The notes: a model not told the origin generated them from the sequence alone. A DNA stretch of 64,000 nt from Harmothoe impar (GCA_947462335.1 OX381706.1:19382784-19446783); one strand, 5' to 3'. Shown: positions 1 through 16,310, numbered from the stretch's first letter. A program made the numbers and translations.

Positions 1-1039
1 GTATTTTAGTAGGACCACATGTTTGAAGAGTACAAACAGCAAAGGTCTCACAGGTACTTGACCGCCTCACATTCATTAAGTACCGGTACAGTACTGAACC
101 ATTTATGGTATAAACAAAGACTGAAACAGAAGTACCAGGAGTCTAGGTAGATATCAATCCTATCTACACAGATTATCCCCTATTAGCAGTAGGTTGACGC
201 CGTTGAGCTTAGCCAACTCACTGAGTCGAAGTAGCATACAAATGTATTAAAGGCTACTGTTGGAATTAGGGCCCCCTGTCTGAGATTGTGAACTGGGACC
301 TTCATGACGAAGGCATGAGTAGCTAGGGCTAGGCCCTAGGGCAGTAGGGGCGGCAGAAAAAAATATGGATCTCTAGGGAGAGAAGGGGATTCCGGTGCAA
401 TTTCCGTGCAAAAATCCGCCCCACTGTTGTAAATAAGTTGTTAAAACTCCCCATTAAAGTCACTACCAACAGGAGTAACTCTATCTCTTATTGGCTTTGG
501 GACCTTGTCCCCAAAGCCATTTGCACCACAGAGGAGGGTTTAGATTTTTGACAAGAAAAGACTAGCATAGGCCCCCTTGTTCATTGTTAGATATAGCCCT
601 AGCTGGCCCTTAAACCCTGCTAGGACTGGTATCCCCATGTGTCCTTGCAGGTGTGTGCAAGACTAATTTATCCTAGATCTTGCTTTCAGTTACTACATGT
701 TGAACCAATGTGCCTTGTGGTAAGGCCTAGACATCTCGTGAACAGCCATATTTTGAGTTCTCTAATGTTGCTGTCAATGGCAAGGATAGTCACCAGCCTA
801 ATAACTATTGACTCCCATGCCAAGCCAAGCTGTCAATGTCAATGCCAATTCCCATACTATGCACATACAGGACCTATACTAGAAGTTGAGTGGGTCCAGG
901 GTGGCTCTTGAAATCACTCAAGCCCGCCCAAAGACAAACTGTGAAGTCCAACATAATTACCCCTCCCCCACCTCACACACACATGCACCAACCCTGAAAT
1001 AATATTTTACAGTCTTTAAAGGAAGGCCATCACAAGTCC
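1..1039. other. Intergenic DNA, no gene seen
   Basis: I see no exon with protein-like composition and no recognisable RNA gene here. The short open frames have no family resemblance. The missing 5' exon(s) of the KAT8 gene further right were looked for by eye and not found in this stretch. Confidence 0.5.
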
Positions 1040-1042
1040 TCC

Positions 1043-1322
1043 TTGTGCCCCCCTCCTCCTCCCTGTGCCTCCCTGTGCCCTCTCCTCCTCCTCCTCCTGC
1101 CTCTGCCCTCTCCTCCTCCTGCCTCTGCCCTCTCCTCCTCCTCCCTCCTTTCTCTGCCCTCTCCTCCTCCCTCTACCCTCTCCTCCTTCCTATGCCCCCT
1201 CCTACTACCACATCTACCCCTCCCCCTCCCACTCTACCCCATTTTCCTCCTTCCTGTTACCTTCTCCTCCCTCTGCCCTCCCTCTGCCTTCCTTCCTTCT
1301 GCCCCCTCCTCCTCCCTCTGAC
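1043..1322. repeat. CTCCTC/CCCTCT polypyrimidine low-complexity tract
   Basis: About 280 bases are almost entirely C and T on this strand, built from CTCCTCC and CCTCTGCCCTCT words. All three forward frames stay open because C/T-only codons cannot form stops, so the Pro/Leu/Ser-rich frames here are not evidence of a gene. The tract abuts the 129-bp satellite directly. Confidence 0.9.
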
Positions 1323-1768
1323 TGCCAAGATGGCTGCCAAAAACTCAAGATTGTCTGATTTGCTTGTGTGATACATGGATAATAGGGTTTTCTGGGATGT
1401 AGAATCCATTTTCAGGCTCACAATTTCAATCCGGGAAATTTCCAAGATGGCTGCCAAGATGGCCACCAAAAACTCAAGGTTGTCTGATTTCCTTGTGTGA
1501 TACATGGATAGTAGGGTTTTCTGGGATGTAGAATCCATTTTCAGGCTCAGATTTTCAATCGGAGAAATTTCCAAGATGGCTGCCAAGATGGCCACCAAAA
1601 ACTCAAGATTGTCTGATTTGCTTGTGTGATACATGGATAATAGGGTTTTCTGGGATGTAGAATCCATTTTCAGGCTCACAATTTTAATCCGGGAAATTTC
1701 CAAGATGGCTGCCAAGATGGCCACCAACAACTCAAGGTTGTCTGATTTCCTTGTGTGATACATGGATA

Positions 1769-1990
1769 CCGTAAATTCTCGCGTATAAGCCTAACTCTTG
1801 TTTAAGCCGCACCCCGAGTTTTGGGCGATCCTATAAGCCGCACTGGCCATCTGATTATGGTGGCTTTGATACTGTACTATAGTAACAAAAACTCGCGTAT
1901 AAGCCGCACCCAGACCATGAGCCGATCCTATAAGCCGCACCAGGGATCTGACCCTCGTACTAGCCGCAGCTTCTAAGCGAGAATTTACGG
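1769..1990. mobile_element. MITE with CCGTAAA...TTTACGG termini, TA target duplication
   Basis: The element starts CCGTAAATTCTCGCGTATAAG and ends with the inverted GAGAATTTACGG. TA flanks both sides (1767-1768 and 1991-1992). Neighbouring satellite units read GGATAGTAGGG without interruption, which gives the empty site directly. The interior repeats the word TATAAGCCGCACC. The TA duplication fits a Tc1/mariner-type source but no transposase is present. Related copies lie at 29928-30149 and, degraded, near 9800-10060, 18300-18560, 24010-24270, 27056-27320 and 43870-44060. Confidence 0.9.
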
Positions 1991-2113
1991 TAGTAGGGTG
2001 TTCTGGGATGTAGAATCCATTTTCAGGCTCAGATTTTCAATCCAAGAAATTTCCAAGATGGCTGCCAAGATGACCACCAAAAACTCAAGATTGTCTGATT
2101 TCCTTGTGTGATA

Positions 2114-2391
2114 GTAAGATAGTAAGATTTTTATTCAATCAATAATCACGGTTTACACTGCGATTTTCAAAGGTTGAAATCAATTATGTACATATATATA
2201 TATATATATACATATAGATACACAATTTAATGTAGTAGCATTCCCAAAGGTTTGCTGTAGCGGAGTTACGTCAGTTAGCATAGTTTTCCAAATTTGTCAT
2301 AAGAGGATAACTAATGGGAGTAGGAGGGTTGGTTAGGCTCCCTGCCTGTGAAGTCTTCATGTCCAAACATAGTATAATGTAGAGGTAGCAG
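2114..2391 (-). mobile_element. Short retroposon-like insertion (SINE or truncated LINE) with GTGATA target duplication
   Basis: These 278 bp interrupt a satellite unit. GTGATA occurs at 2108-2113 and again at 2392-2397, exactly where the uninterrupted unit reads GTGATACATGG. Read on the reverse strand, the end has AATAAA followed by a short CTTACTAT tandem tail, typical of the 3' end of a non-LTR retroposon. A (TA)n tract sits inside. I cannot name the family. Confidence 0.6.
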
Positions 2392-3367
2392 GTGATACAT
2401 GGATAGTAGGGTTTTCTGGGATGTAGAATCCATTTTCAGGCTCAGATTTTCAATCCGAGAAATTTCCAAGATGGCTGCCAAGATGGCCACCAAAAACTCA
2501 AGATTGTCTGATTTCCTTGTGTGATACATGGATAGTAGGGTTTTCTGGGATGTAGAATCCATTTTCAGGCTCAGAATTTCAATCCGAGAAATTTCCAAGA
2601 TGGCTGCCAAGATGGCCACCAAAAACTCAAGATTGTCTGATTTCCTTGTGTGATACAAGGATAGTAGGGTTTTCTGGGATGTAGAATCTATTTTCAGGCT
2701 CAGATTTTCAATCGGAGAAATTTCCAAGAGGCTGCCAAGATGGCCACCAAAAACTCAAGATTGTCTGATTTCCTTGTGTGATACATGGATAGTAGGGTTT
2801 TCTGGGATGTAGAATCTATTCTCAGGCTCAGATTTTCAATCCGAGATATTTCCAAGATGGCTGCCAAGATGGCCACCAAAAACTTAAGATTGTCTGATTT
2901 CCTTGTATGACACATGTATAATAGGGTTTTCTGGGGTGTAGAATCCATTTGTAGGCTCTGATTTTTGATCCAGGTAATTTTCAAGATGGCTGCCAAGACG
3001 ATATTTGCATAGGCATCAATGGAGTTGCATTGGTACCTATTTGATTCCATTGGCACATATTGGATTCTATTGTTATACCAGCTGCAGTAAAACCAATAAA
3101 AATCAAAAAGATTTAGCTAAGTGCATGTAATTGACTGGCCATGCAGTGTTGCTGCAAACCATCAAACTTGAATTGCATAAGAACCCCAGAAACACCAAAA
3201 ATTATAAATCTATGCCCCCTCGTTTTCTCACCTGTAGTTCATAACAATCCTATAAAACCCAAAGCCACTACGGCTTTGCCGTAAAATCCTTGAATTTGTC
3301 CCCTTGTTTACCTGATGACATCTCTTTACTGTTCTTTGGAAATAATTTCCCTGCCTTTATTTTGCAG

Positions 3368-7457
<4,090 letters not shown>

Positions 7458-7800
7458 GGGATATGGACACAGCTGGGAGGGGGTAGAGACTGATTTATTA
7501 AAAATAGAGAAATTTATCATGACTTAATTAATATAGAGTCGGAGGACAAGTGTTTATCCATTGAATTAAGAGTCATGTAATGTTTTAAAGTGCTATGTCT
7601 ATTGTTGTCATGATGTATGCATGCAGTTCTAACGAGTGATTTACAAGGGCTGCATTCGTGCAGCTTCACGACGCTCTGGGAGTGTATCAACCCAGTCGCA
7701 TTGGTATGATGCTAGAATGCAGCGCTGGCGAGTTACTCGCCACAGCTGCACTCATGCATCGTGACGACAAAGTGGCATAGCACTATGCGGCCTTTAAGGT

Positions 7801-10800
7801 TAAGGATATTAAATATTCTTGCCTGTTTTTGATACCGGTACATCAGGAGACAAATAATTATCGAGTGTTTTAATTAGGAAAAAACCCCACGAGAGACTGT
7901 ACATAGTTGAGTAAATAAGCGTTTGATGGAGGTATGTGCGTATTGACTGGGGAGAGTGTCCATGGAAACATCATTTTTTCCTATATTGTGTTAAGTCCAT
8001 TGTTTTCCCGTCAGAATCAGGGCTTATTATCGTTGTCACATACTGATACATTTCATCTCATTTTTTTCAGAAATATGTTTCAATATTTATCCTGCATTAC
8101 GGGTAGACTACATCTGAAGGTGTATCCCGTACTGATTGGTCATATGTTGATGTGTACTCTCTTAACATTTCATGGCTATCTGTATTATCTTTAATATAGG
8201 CTATTTAAAATCGTTATTTTCAGAAGAACCCACAGATATACTTTGACTTTTTTTGTAAACATATTTTGACATTTAATAGCATGGGAAAATGAAGGGAAGG
8301 GTCTAACTTTAATTTTATCGCCCATCTGTGAATAAGCGCCAAGACTGTAAAAGTGTTTATAGGTAGAGCTAATAGCATGTTCATAATTGACGGTCAAACT
8401 CCCAATGCTGGATAAATGAACAATAGAACTATATCTTATCCAGATTCTAGAACAAGAAACTGCCAAATTAACCAAGCTCACTACTAGAATATACATATAT
8501 TTCAAACCAAACCGTTTATCTACCAATGTAGCATAACGGTACCATTACAACATCACATCCTGATCGTGAGTAGAATAAAAGCTGATGACGTTTTCATGAA
8601 AAAAGAGAAAACTATTTAAAATATATATTTTCGTTAAAGGCTGATTATTATTATATATGGACATAAGATTAACATATGGAACGTCACATTAACATGTAAA
8701 TTTAAGGCTAGCTATTTCATTAATCATGGCTAATTCTAATGTGCATAGCATGTACATTGTATATAAGCTCATCTTAATTTCACGTGTTAGATATACAACC
8801 TATAATATATCATTCGGATTTCAAATCTTTTCATTTTCTTTCAATGATCATCAGAACTATTTTAGCATCTGGTCATGAAAGATGTTGAACCCATCACATG
8901 GTCATTCATTTGTACATTATGTGTATTTACGCCGCATTTATGATCAATAAAATGTAAAAAGGAAACTAATGAGTTCGTTGTCATTACATTATGATAACGG
9001 GGCACACATAAATCTCAGTTGAGGATCTATGAGACATAAAATTTAAGTTTATTAGGCTCAACCTGTCGGGAGTCAAATGGATTAGACTCTTATTTTGTAT
9101 GGAGTTATCTAAGTTTGACTATAGTATTCACACAGTGGGATCTGGCCGACTATTCTCTGATTAGGAGTCCATGCCGTTTACTCTTTGTACAAAAGGAGCC
9201 AAAACACTCAGTGTTTACCCCTATTACCTCAATTCAAATTACAGTGATCCAAGATGGCTGAAGGTGACACTAGACTCCCTACTAAATGCTGGGGGCAGCT
9301 GTGGAGTTACCTCAGTGTTTTGAGTTCTCACTCTGCTTCTACCTGTTTTCTGTGTACAAGAAGACCCCTCTGTTTCTGTCCGTCTCTTTGTTTGCACCTC
9401 TCTCTGGCTGTCCCTACCTGCCTCTACTCTATCCCTCTATATCTACCTGCCTCCTCCCTTCTCATTGTCGCTCTCTGGGCTCTGTCATCACCCACCACAC
9501 TACCTAGACCTGATGTGTCATTGTCTTGTTAATTTACGACATCATCAACACAAAACGTGTGAGCTTGTGGTGACAGGCCATTAACTGATGACATGTCCTG
9601 TTTAAAGTTTTGATTACATTATAAACGAATAAAATGTCTGTACAAAGAAATCCTTGGGACCGGCATGAATAGGAGGTGGTCATTTATCATCAACAGGGGT
9701 CGAGGGGTGAAATTTCACACAGAGGTGAACAAGTTTAGTGTTTCCCACACTGAGGACGCTGGCATTAATTTTTTATCTCCCTGCCCCCTTTGAACTATAC
9801 CATTAAACATCACTTATAAGCCTAACTCGCGTATCAGCTGCACTCCTAACTTTAAGAAATCATATATGTAGTGTCCAGGGCACATTAGAATCTTAATTCC
9901 CCTTATTAATTGGGTAATTTTCAATTCTGATCATAGCCACTTTAGTACTGTAGTATAATAAATTTGAAAACTCTTGTATAAGCTGGTCCCTACTGTATGC
10001 CAATCCTACACGCTGCACTGGTGTACTAGCCGCAGCATATATACGTTTTATAATAATCATGCTCTTTTTTGTTAAAAGTGGAAGGGGGTCATAACTTTTT
10101 ACCGCTGCCCCCAAATCAATCAGCCCCACCCCTGTTTATAATAAATAACCACTCCCTTAGTTTGTTTTAACCAGAATTAGGTCAACCAATTTAGATGGAA
10201 ATGTATGGAAATAGTTTTATCTTCATGTTGATCTCCTTGATGAAAAAAAACCTGACCTAACCTGGATCCAGTGAGGTTATAGGTGTTTAAGCCTTTAAGG
10301 ACGGCATGTTGCTAAAAGATGACATTTGTCGTCATGATGCACTGGTCAACGTAGTCGTAGCACCTGCGAATAACTCTCCGAGTTGCATTGGTCTATCATT
10401 CTTGCTCTTCGAGAGTGTATCAAATTTCCTGGCTTAAGAAATCATTCCACAAAAAATATGTTCATGTCAAGTAAAGTGAGAGCATATGATATAGAACTCC
10501 CAATGGACATTTTTTCCCTGTGACCTCCACTACTTTTCTCCATGACAAGGCATGCACCTCATCTTGTTACCTGGTATTTAGGCAAAAAAGAAAAGAAAAG
10601 TTGTGGTCAGGTAACATAGTCCCAAAAAAATAGGGTAGGTAGGTTGATTTTTATTTTTATTTTTTTACCATTTTTTTTAAAGGATTATGAGACGAAATTC
10701 CTCCCTTTTCGCCTAATTTCAGTAAAAAAAAATTAAAAGGGCCAAAAAAGTAGGGTCGCTAGTGATACCTGAACACAACTTTCTTTTTTGGCCTTATGTT

Positions 10801-11100
10801 TCTACTCCTACTGTATCTAAAAGCCTCAGGCTATTCTGTTTAAGGTTTGAGTTAATTTTTGTAGTCATTACGTGATGTGGCGGCCTGGACCTATACCGTA
10901 TTTAATAATGTTAGTGCCTATGTCCAGATAATTCCTCACTGTAGTATGTTAAGATTTCATTAATGAGAAATAACTGAACCTCTTTTGTGTGTTAGGGTAA
11001 CTCAACACTTGCAAACTAATGTAGAATTGAGACTAGTTGCTTATAGCACATCTGACAGTAATTATGCTGAATACGGTATACATCATTTATCTTCATCAAT
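7801..11100. other. Intergenic half of duplicated unit A, no gene supported
   Basis: From about 8043 this stretch aligns with 21845 onward. The match includes the TTTCAGAAATATG/TTTCGTAAATATG segment, the ATGGCTGAAGGTGACACTAG segment (9254 against 23465) and the degraded GTATAAGCCGCAC repeat (9800-10060). The 92-codon frame starting at 9254 reappears at 23465. However, the same DNA recurs near 17950 and 30480 without an open frame, and the frame is low-complexity Ser/Leu/Cys. I therefore do not call it a gene. Confidence 0.6.
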
Positions 11101-11141
11101 GAACAATCACTGACACATTCCGAGATGAAAAATTTGGGTGG

Positions 11142-11147
11142 TATAAA
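11142..11147 (+). promoter_or_regulatory. TATA box of secreted-protein gene 1
   Basis: TATAAA lies 75 bp before the ATG in a block conserved in all four gene copies (GTATAAATAC, then GTGGATGTCCATGG...ACTAAGAACG). The equivalents are at about 19950, 25672 and 31719. Conservation among paralogs makes this the likely core promoter. Confidence 0.8.
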
Positions 11148-11221
11148 TACACGTGGATGTCCATGGAAGGACTAAGAACGGATTCAGTGGCCAATTGGAA
11201 CAGATAATCTCACTCATCACG

Positions 11222-11997
11222 ATGAAGGTCTTTATTTTTGCAACTCTCCTGACTGTGGCCAGTGCTTGTCTTTGGACGAGCACTTGCCCAACCAATGCTG
11301 ACCAGGCTGCTGGTCCTACTGAAGCCGACCAGCCTGCCGGACCTACCACTGCTGATCAGCCCGCAGGACCCTCCATTGCTGACCAACCAGGCCAGGCCGC
11401 TGGACCTTCGTAAGTAGAAAACATTGTTTGGTTGTTACAATAGGATCTTTGAGATTTTGCATGTTATTGGGACCTTAGAAATAGGATAATATTCAGTTGA
11501 TAACAAATCCCTATTGACAATTACAAGCCAGAATATAAAGATAATCCATTACTGTTTTAAGAATTAGGAAATAACATATTGATGAATCTCTCTCTCTATC
11601 GCTCTTTCTGACTGCCAATGTGTGTGCCGATTGAGAATTGTCGGTTGTTGAGTGAATTGATTTGACGATGATATATAATATTTAACACTAAGAACAATTC
11701 TCATATCAAATCAGAATGTGATGTTTGATTCAAGTTATATTTCTGTTTAGTGAATATGCCACCAACGCCGCCAATGCCAGGAGGCAACACAAGGTTAACT
11801 ACCAGGCCCTTCACTACGGTGCTGGAGTTGGCACTGCTCCTTACTATGGCGTCCCCGGCACCGACCTGAGGGGAGTCCACGGGTACCATGGTGGTTATGG
11901 CCACAATGGTGCCTACCATGGTGCTTACAGCGGTGGTTATGGTCATGGTCATGGTTCCTATGGTTATGGACAGGGTCGTCGTCATTGGAGTGGTTGA
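11222..11997 (+). CDS. Small secreted ADQPAGP / Gly-Tyr-His-rich protein, copy 1
   Basis: There are two exons, 11222-11409 and 11751-11997. The donor is GTAAGT and the acceptor TTTAG; the intron is phase 2 and splits a Ser codon. The product is about 144 aa. Residues 1-16 are a signal peptide (MKVFIFATLLTVASA). Next comes a run of 8-9-residue ADQPAGP(T/S) repeats, a conserved middle with a dibasic ARRQHK and the TAPYYGVPGTDL block, and a C-terminal Gly/Tyr/His-rich tail (GYGHGSYGYG-like). I do not recognise the family. The composition resembles extracellular matrix, shell, adhesive or glycine-rich peptide proteins, but that is only an analogy. AATAAA follows at 12167. This copy is closest to copy 3. 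Confidence 0.85.
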
Positions 11998-12166
11998 TTC
12001 CGCGAGATGAATTCAGCAACACTTAGAAGGCTGGCGTTCTCCATGGTGGTGACAATGGCGGCTACCATGTTCTTTATTCTGGAATTGCTACTGTCTATCA
12101 TGCACTGTACATCACATGGACAATATTGGTATTAATGTTAGAGTAGCAGAACTGACTCCAAATGAA

Positions 12167-12172
12167 AATAAA
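12167..12172 (+). terminator. Polyadenylation signal AATAAA of gene 1
   Basis: GAAAATAAAGTATTCTCCTGAATAC-type DNA recurs behind gene copies 1 and 2, and with one extra base behind copies 3 and 4. This is the conserved 3' end of the transcripts. Confidence 0.75.
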
Positions 12173-13144
12173 GTATTCTCCTGAATACAATATTTGTATT
12201 CCTTACATTTATGTATTTTGCCAACTTACTCCTATATTCTATGGCCTAAAGAAAACAACAGTCAAAGGCCAGAAAACGATCTCTTTTATCAATGGAACTA
12301 TGATCTGGTTGTGATATTATGAATGCTTACCCAGTAAATACAACTATGTTCCTTAAACATCATTTCACTACGTAATTTAATGTCCAAATGTAAGGGTTTA
12401 TTTAAGTAATTTGACGTAGAATAACGTTAATCAACGTTTAAAAAATGTTTATATTACGTAATATGCAGGTTAAATTACATGACTGGATTCACGTAATCTA
12501 ACGTTAGATGAACGTAATATGTTGATACACCATGTTTATAACATGTGGGCAACGAGTCTAAATAGCGTATAGCTTACACTCTACTATTCTTGATGTGGGT
12601 TCAAATCCTGTAACCTGCAGCACGTTTTAAGCAACACATTTCCATTAGCCAAAAGGAATGTTGATGAATATGTGCTGCACATCTATGCATTTCACATCAA
12701 GAAAACCATGAAAAAAATAATCCATATGCTTTAAATGACAAGATAGAAGTCTCTACCACAACAGGGGATTGAACTATCATCCTACACATATCCAGTCCTG
12801 TTCTCTGCCTACTGAGCTAGCGGGATGACTGTGTGTCCTCATGAGAATAAGCCCATTGATTCATATGGCATCAGGAAAATAGATAAAGAGTAAACGAGTG
12901 GGAGAGGGAGCACCAAATTCTCATCCCCCAGTGTGGAAGTGCTGCATCGATTCCATTACACCACTGAGATTCAGTTGCAGATGGCCCATCAGGGCACAAT
13001 CTGTAGTCTACATTCATAATTTTTTCTTATTTTCTGAGAGATATACCCTTTGGAACATGTGGTATAAATATGGTAGAATCATAGTTACGTTCAGTCTATA
13101 TTATGTAGTGTATCAATCAGTAGGTGTTTGGCATGTCTGATAAT

Positions 13145-13367
13145 AGGGACCTTTAGCAACCACGTAAAAGTTCATAAAATGCAGACGTAGCAGTGCTGAA
13201 GGCATGGGATACGTCTGCGTTTAATGAGCTACGTCGGGCTTGCTAAAGGTCCCTACTACCTAGACCTTTAGCAATCACGCCAAAACTCATAAAACCAATG
13301 CATGTATAGTTATTGGCCTACATCTGTCCTTATTGAGTTACGTAGGGTTTGCTAAAGGTCCCTACTA
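13145..13367. mobile_element. Two adjacent small MITEs with TAGGGACCTTTAGCAA termini
   Basis: The first unit runs from TAGGGACCTTTAGCAACCACG to GGGCTTGCTAAAGGTCCCTA (about 13145-13250). The second runs from TAGACCTTTAGCAATCACG to GTTTGCTAAAGGTCCCTA (about 13260-13367). Each is a near-perfect short inverted-repeat element; together they form a tandem pair. Confidence 0.75.
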
Positions 13368-13969
13368 TGTGCAGGCACAGTGGCTGTGTGGTCTAGGCAT
13401 TGGTGACTTTCTGTAAAACGTAGGCAAAACGGCCAATGCACATAGAGGAGAGTTTTATCTTTTGTTTTATACCAGGTAGTTTCATATTTCTTTTCTAAAT
13501 ATTCAGAGAATAGTGCACACAGTTTTTTTTAATGTTACGTTATTTCAGGGAATTTACCTAAACAAACCTTTAGGAACGTTCCTACAATGTTCAAATAACG
13601 TGTATAAGTCAGGCGCTATATCGGAACTGGCCCAATTCCGGAACTGTGCATCCTTATACCTGCGCAATCTAGGAATTCCGAAATGGCGCAACAGTACCGG
13701 AATGGGGTAATTAAGGTAAATGGGAATATAATTATTATATTAAAGTTTTACCCCCCCCCCCCCATCAACAAGCCTCTCCCGTCCCCTGTGCTGCAGTAGC
13801 TGGCTTGGGAGCCTTTCCCTCCCCAACATATGCCTCTACCCAAATTTACCTACATGGTATCCGGAATACAGGCCCTCCTGACTGTAAGCCCCCGACCCTC
13901 AGGCCCACTGAACACAGGCCCCCTTGCCTTTAGGCCACCCTGACTACAGACATCCGGCCTGTAGGCACA

Positions 13970-14075
13970 AATCTCACGTCCATTTCATACGTCCAACCCT
14001 CTCTAATACATCATATGATGTCCAACCCCTTCCCTCACATCCAACCTTCTCTCACGTCCAACCCCTTCCCAGCAA
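13970..14075. repeat. Short CACGTCCAACCC tandem tract
   Basis: Degenerate repeats of CACGTCCAACCCCTTCCCT occur here and again, longer and with an inverted partner, at 16715-16965. The two tracts lie on either side of the 14151-15361 transposon. Confidence 0.65.
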
Positions 14076-14150
14076 ATTAGTTCCAGAATGTTTCACCCTG
14101 TTTTACCCCTGGAACTGTGTGCTCATTTTGTGCATTTTGTGTGACATGTA

Positions 14151-15361
14151 GGGGAGACCGGGGCACATTGAACCGCTTTAGCACCTTTATTTTTTTCCTG
14201 ACCTTGTTAAAGGAATCTGAGCTTTGATCTTTTATCAAGCAGTTACCTTGTATCATTGCGATATAAGAGAACCTATCGCAAGGCAAATATGGTCTTTTCT
14301 TGTATTTTTCTTGAATTTTTGAAAATAAAATCTTAGGGTGGTTCAATGTGCCCCATGCCCGGGGTAGGTTGATCCACCCACCGGGGCACCTTGAACCACA
14401 TACGTTGAACGATCCAAACAATCACCAATATAGATCAATAATTGAAACTTCGGTTGGAATTAGTTACTATTGTTCCTGTTTCATAGGATTGAATGCAAAA
14501 AATACATATTCAATGCACGAAAGTCACTCAATTATAGTTTCTATAGAAGTGACTGAGTTTGTACCTTACAGATTTTTCTTAGGGTCAAATTAAACCAGTT
14601 TAAGAGTATTCCTGTTATTTCTTAAGTCTGAATAAATCTTTGATTACATTCTTCTATAATGTAATGCACTTTTCTGCCTCTGAAAAGTGATAAATATAGG
14701 GAATAAAGACACTGTAAATATGTTACACAAGAATTTTTTTTTACAAACCGTAAACTATGTATTCTATCATAATTTTATGACCAAATTGTATCGAATTTGT
14801 TTATGTCATTATCCATATTATCTTCCCTTGATACACTACTAACATTGCATCATTATTCAGTCATTTAATAGTCTTAACACCATTGCCAAAGAGCCCCTAA
14901 AATCGGGGCACCTTGAGCCGGCTCAAGGTGCCCCAGAGCTTGGAGCACCTTGAGCATGGCTCAAGGTGCCCCGTTTTTTGTGGCTCAATGTGCCCCATGC
15001 TGGTCATCACAGATAACATTGATGTTATTCAAATTACATAAGACGCCTAGCAGTAAAGTTGGGTTTTATTCAAGGGTTCATATGTATACTTCGACCTCCA
15101 TAGAGATCTTAGGCCAGCAATGTTTTTTAATGACACAAGAACAAAAGTTTACCAATTGCAAATATCTACTTTCAAGGCCATAAACCTTTAATGTTGTCTA
15201 ACTTTCTCATCAGCATCCTAAACTCATCATGATGTTGCTGATCTGAACTGTCTATATAAGGGGGTAATGTGGTAGGCATACTGCCAGAAAATTCCCAAAG
15301 GAATAGCAAAGAGAGCGGGCGGCTCAACGTGCCCGGGTGGTCAACGTGCCCCGGTCTCCCC
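14151..15361. mobile_element. Non-autonomous DNA transposon, GGGGAGACCGGGGCAC termini, TA duplication
   Basis: The left end GGGGAGACCGGGGCACATTG is mirrored by the right end CAACGTGCCCCGGTCTCCCC. TA flanks both sides (14149-14150, 15362-15363). The 1.2-kb interior repeats the motif GGGGCACCTTGA(A/G)CC in both orientations near each end (for example 14380 and 14900-14995). There is no transposase open frame. Confidence 0.8.
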
Positions 15362-15729
15362 TATACCATGTAACAGACTCACACACACTGACACAGTGTT
15401 CCATGGAACAGATTCACACAGTTCTGACAGATTTTTAAAAAGCTTATTCACACCAAATGACAAAATATATAATGCCCTAAACCAAAATGTTTAGTCATGT
15501 ATTTTTAGTTTCATTATGAATTACTATAGCATAGGAAATACTGTAATATTTTTAACAACCAGCAGTATTTGACATAGATAGTCATAGCACACTATTGGTG
15601 TGTGTGCTGCTGGTTTGTACAAACTCATTCGATCAGGTTACTAGCATTTCAACATAGGGCTGATGAATATATGTACCATTATAACCATCAACATAAGAGT
15701 TCACATGAGCAGCAGGAGATAGCCAGGCT

Positions 15730-16310
15730 TTTATCCAAACATGATGACCAGAGGAAAGGTGTCTAGCATGTGGACCTCTTAATGCTGCTTTCATTAAAAT
15801 GATATGGCATCTATATACATAATGAATGTCAATAGAGGGACAGGTGCATTGTCTGATTCACAATACATTGGGACCCTGTTTAGATACATATAGCTAAAGA
15901 AAATCATTCTCTTTACTCAGGAAAAGGGGTACAATCAACTTTGATGACACCTGGTGTCACACATAACAGGTATTTGTGTGATGTTGTGTCACCTAGTTCC
16001 CCTTCTGGCACACACTCACACATCTTCAAACAGAACCATTATCACTTTGTCAGGTTGGAATAGTGCATGGTTTTGACACCAGGTGTCATCTTTGTTGTTC
16101 CTTGTTATTCTCATGGGTGAAATGGAATCATTTACATTGTTTATAACCATAATAACATGTTGTCAATGCAACTTAGTCCTAGCTATACACCTCTAATTCT
16201 ATCAAGTTCCATCAGTGATTGAAAAACACACCATATGATTTGATTAAAGCTGCCTTAAGAGGGACAGACCACAGACACCTTTCCTCTGGTAATCTTGTTT
16301 GGATAAAGGT
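15730..16310. repeat. Inverted repeat with nested GACACC(A/T)GGTGTCA palindromes
   Basis: TTATCCAAACATGATGACCAGAGGAAAGG-type DNA near 15732-15760 is inverted at about 16277-16308. Inside, TGACACCTGGTGTCAC (about 15946) and TGACACCAGGTGTCAT (about 16075) are each self-palindromic. This is probably a fold-back element; its outer limits are unclear. Confidence 0.5.

Larger units (their letters stand above)
1323..2995. repeat. 129-bp satellite array with paired AAGATGGC motifs, interrupted twice
   Basis: The marker TCCAAGATGG recurs at 1441, 1570 and 1699, giving a 129-bp period. The array resumes at about 1993-2113 and 2392-2995 after two insertions. Each unit contains AAGATGGCTGCC followed by AAGATGGCC, a YY1-like core doubled per unit. 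Because 129 is 3 x 43, the reverse strand stays open in one frame over several units, giving a 43-residue periodic translation (units containing KSDNLEFLVAILAAILEIS). I treat these frames as artefacts of the period. The last units, 2880-3000, are the most diverged. Confidence 0.9.
8043..12309. repeat. First half of duplicated unit A (paralogous to about 21845-26862)
   Basis: Long colinear similarity runs between this interval and 21845-26862: shared upstream DNA, the TATA box, both exons, the intron and the polyadenylation region of the secreted-protein gene. The offset drifts from about 13.8 to 14.5 kb because of indels. The second copy has an extra 22.6-23.3 kb segment and a fold-back at 24680. 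Unit A continues past the 5.5-kb insertion at 12310-17784 through gene 2; unit B continues through gene 4. Confidence 0.85.

Noticed and set aside
1257..3056. Reverse-strand frames of 168, 138 and 118 codons with a 43-residue repeat
   Set aside because: They come from the 129-bp satellite, whose period is a multiple of three. Start sites and lengths follow the array and its insertions, not a gene.
9254..9532. 92-codon frame MAEGDTRLP..., repeated at 23465
   Set aside because: It is shared only because the DNA is duplicated. Further copies at about 17950 and 30480 lack an open frame, the composition is low-complexity, and there are no splice or homology signals.
11701..12022. Antisense Thr/Met/Ile-rich and His/Asn-rich frames over exon 2 of the secreted-protein genes (also at 20.6, 26.3 and 32.4 kb)
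   Set aside because: They are shadows produced by the GGTTATGGC repeats of the sense exon.
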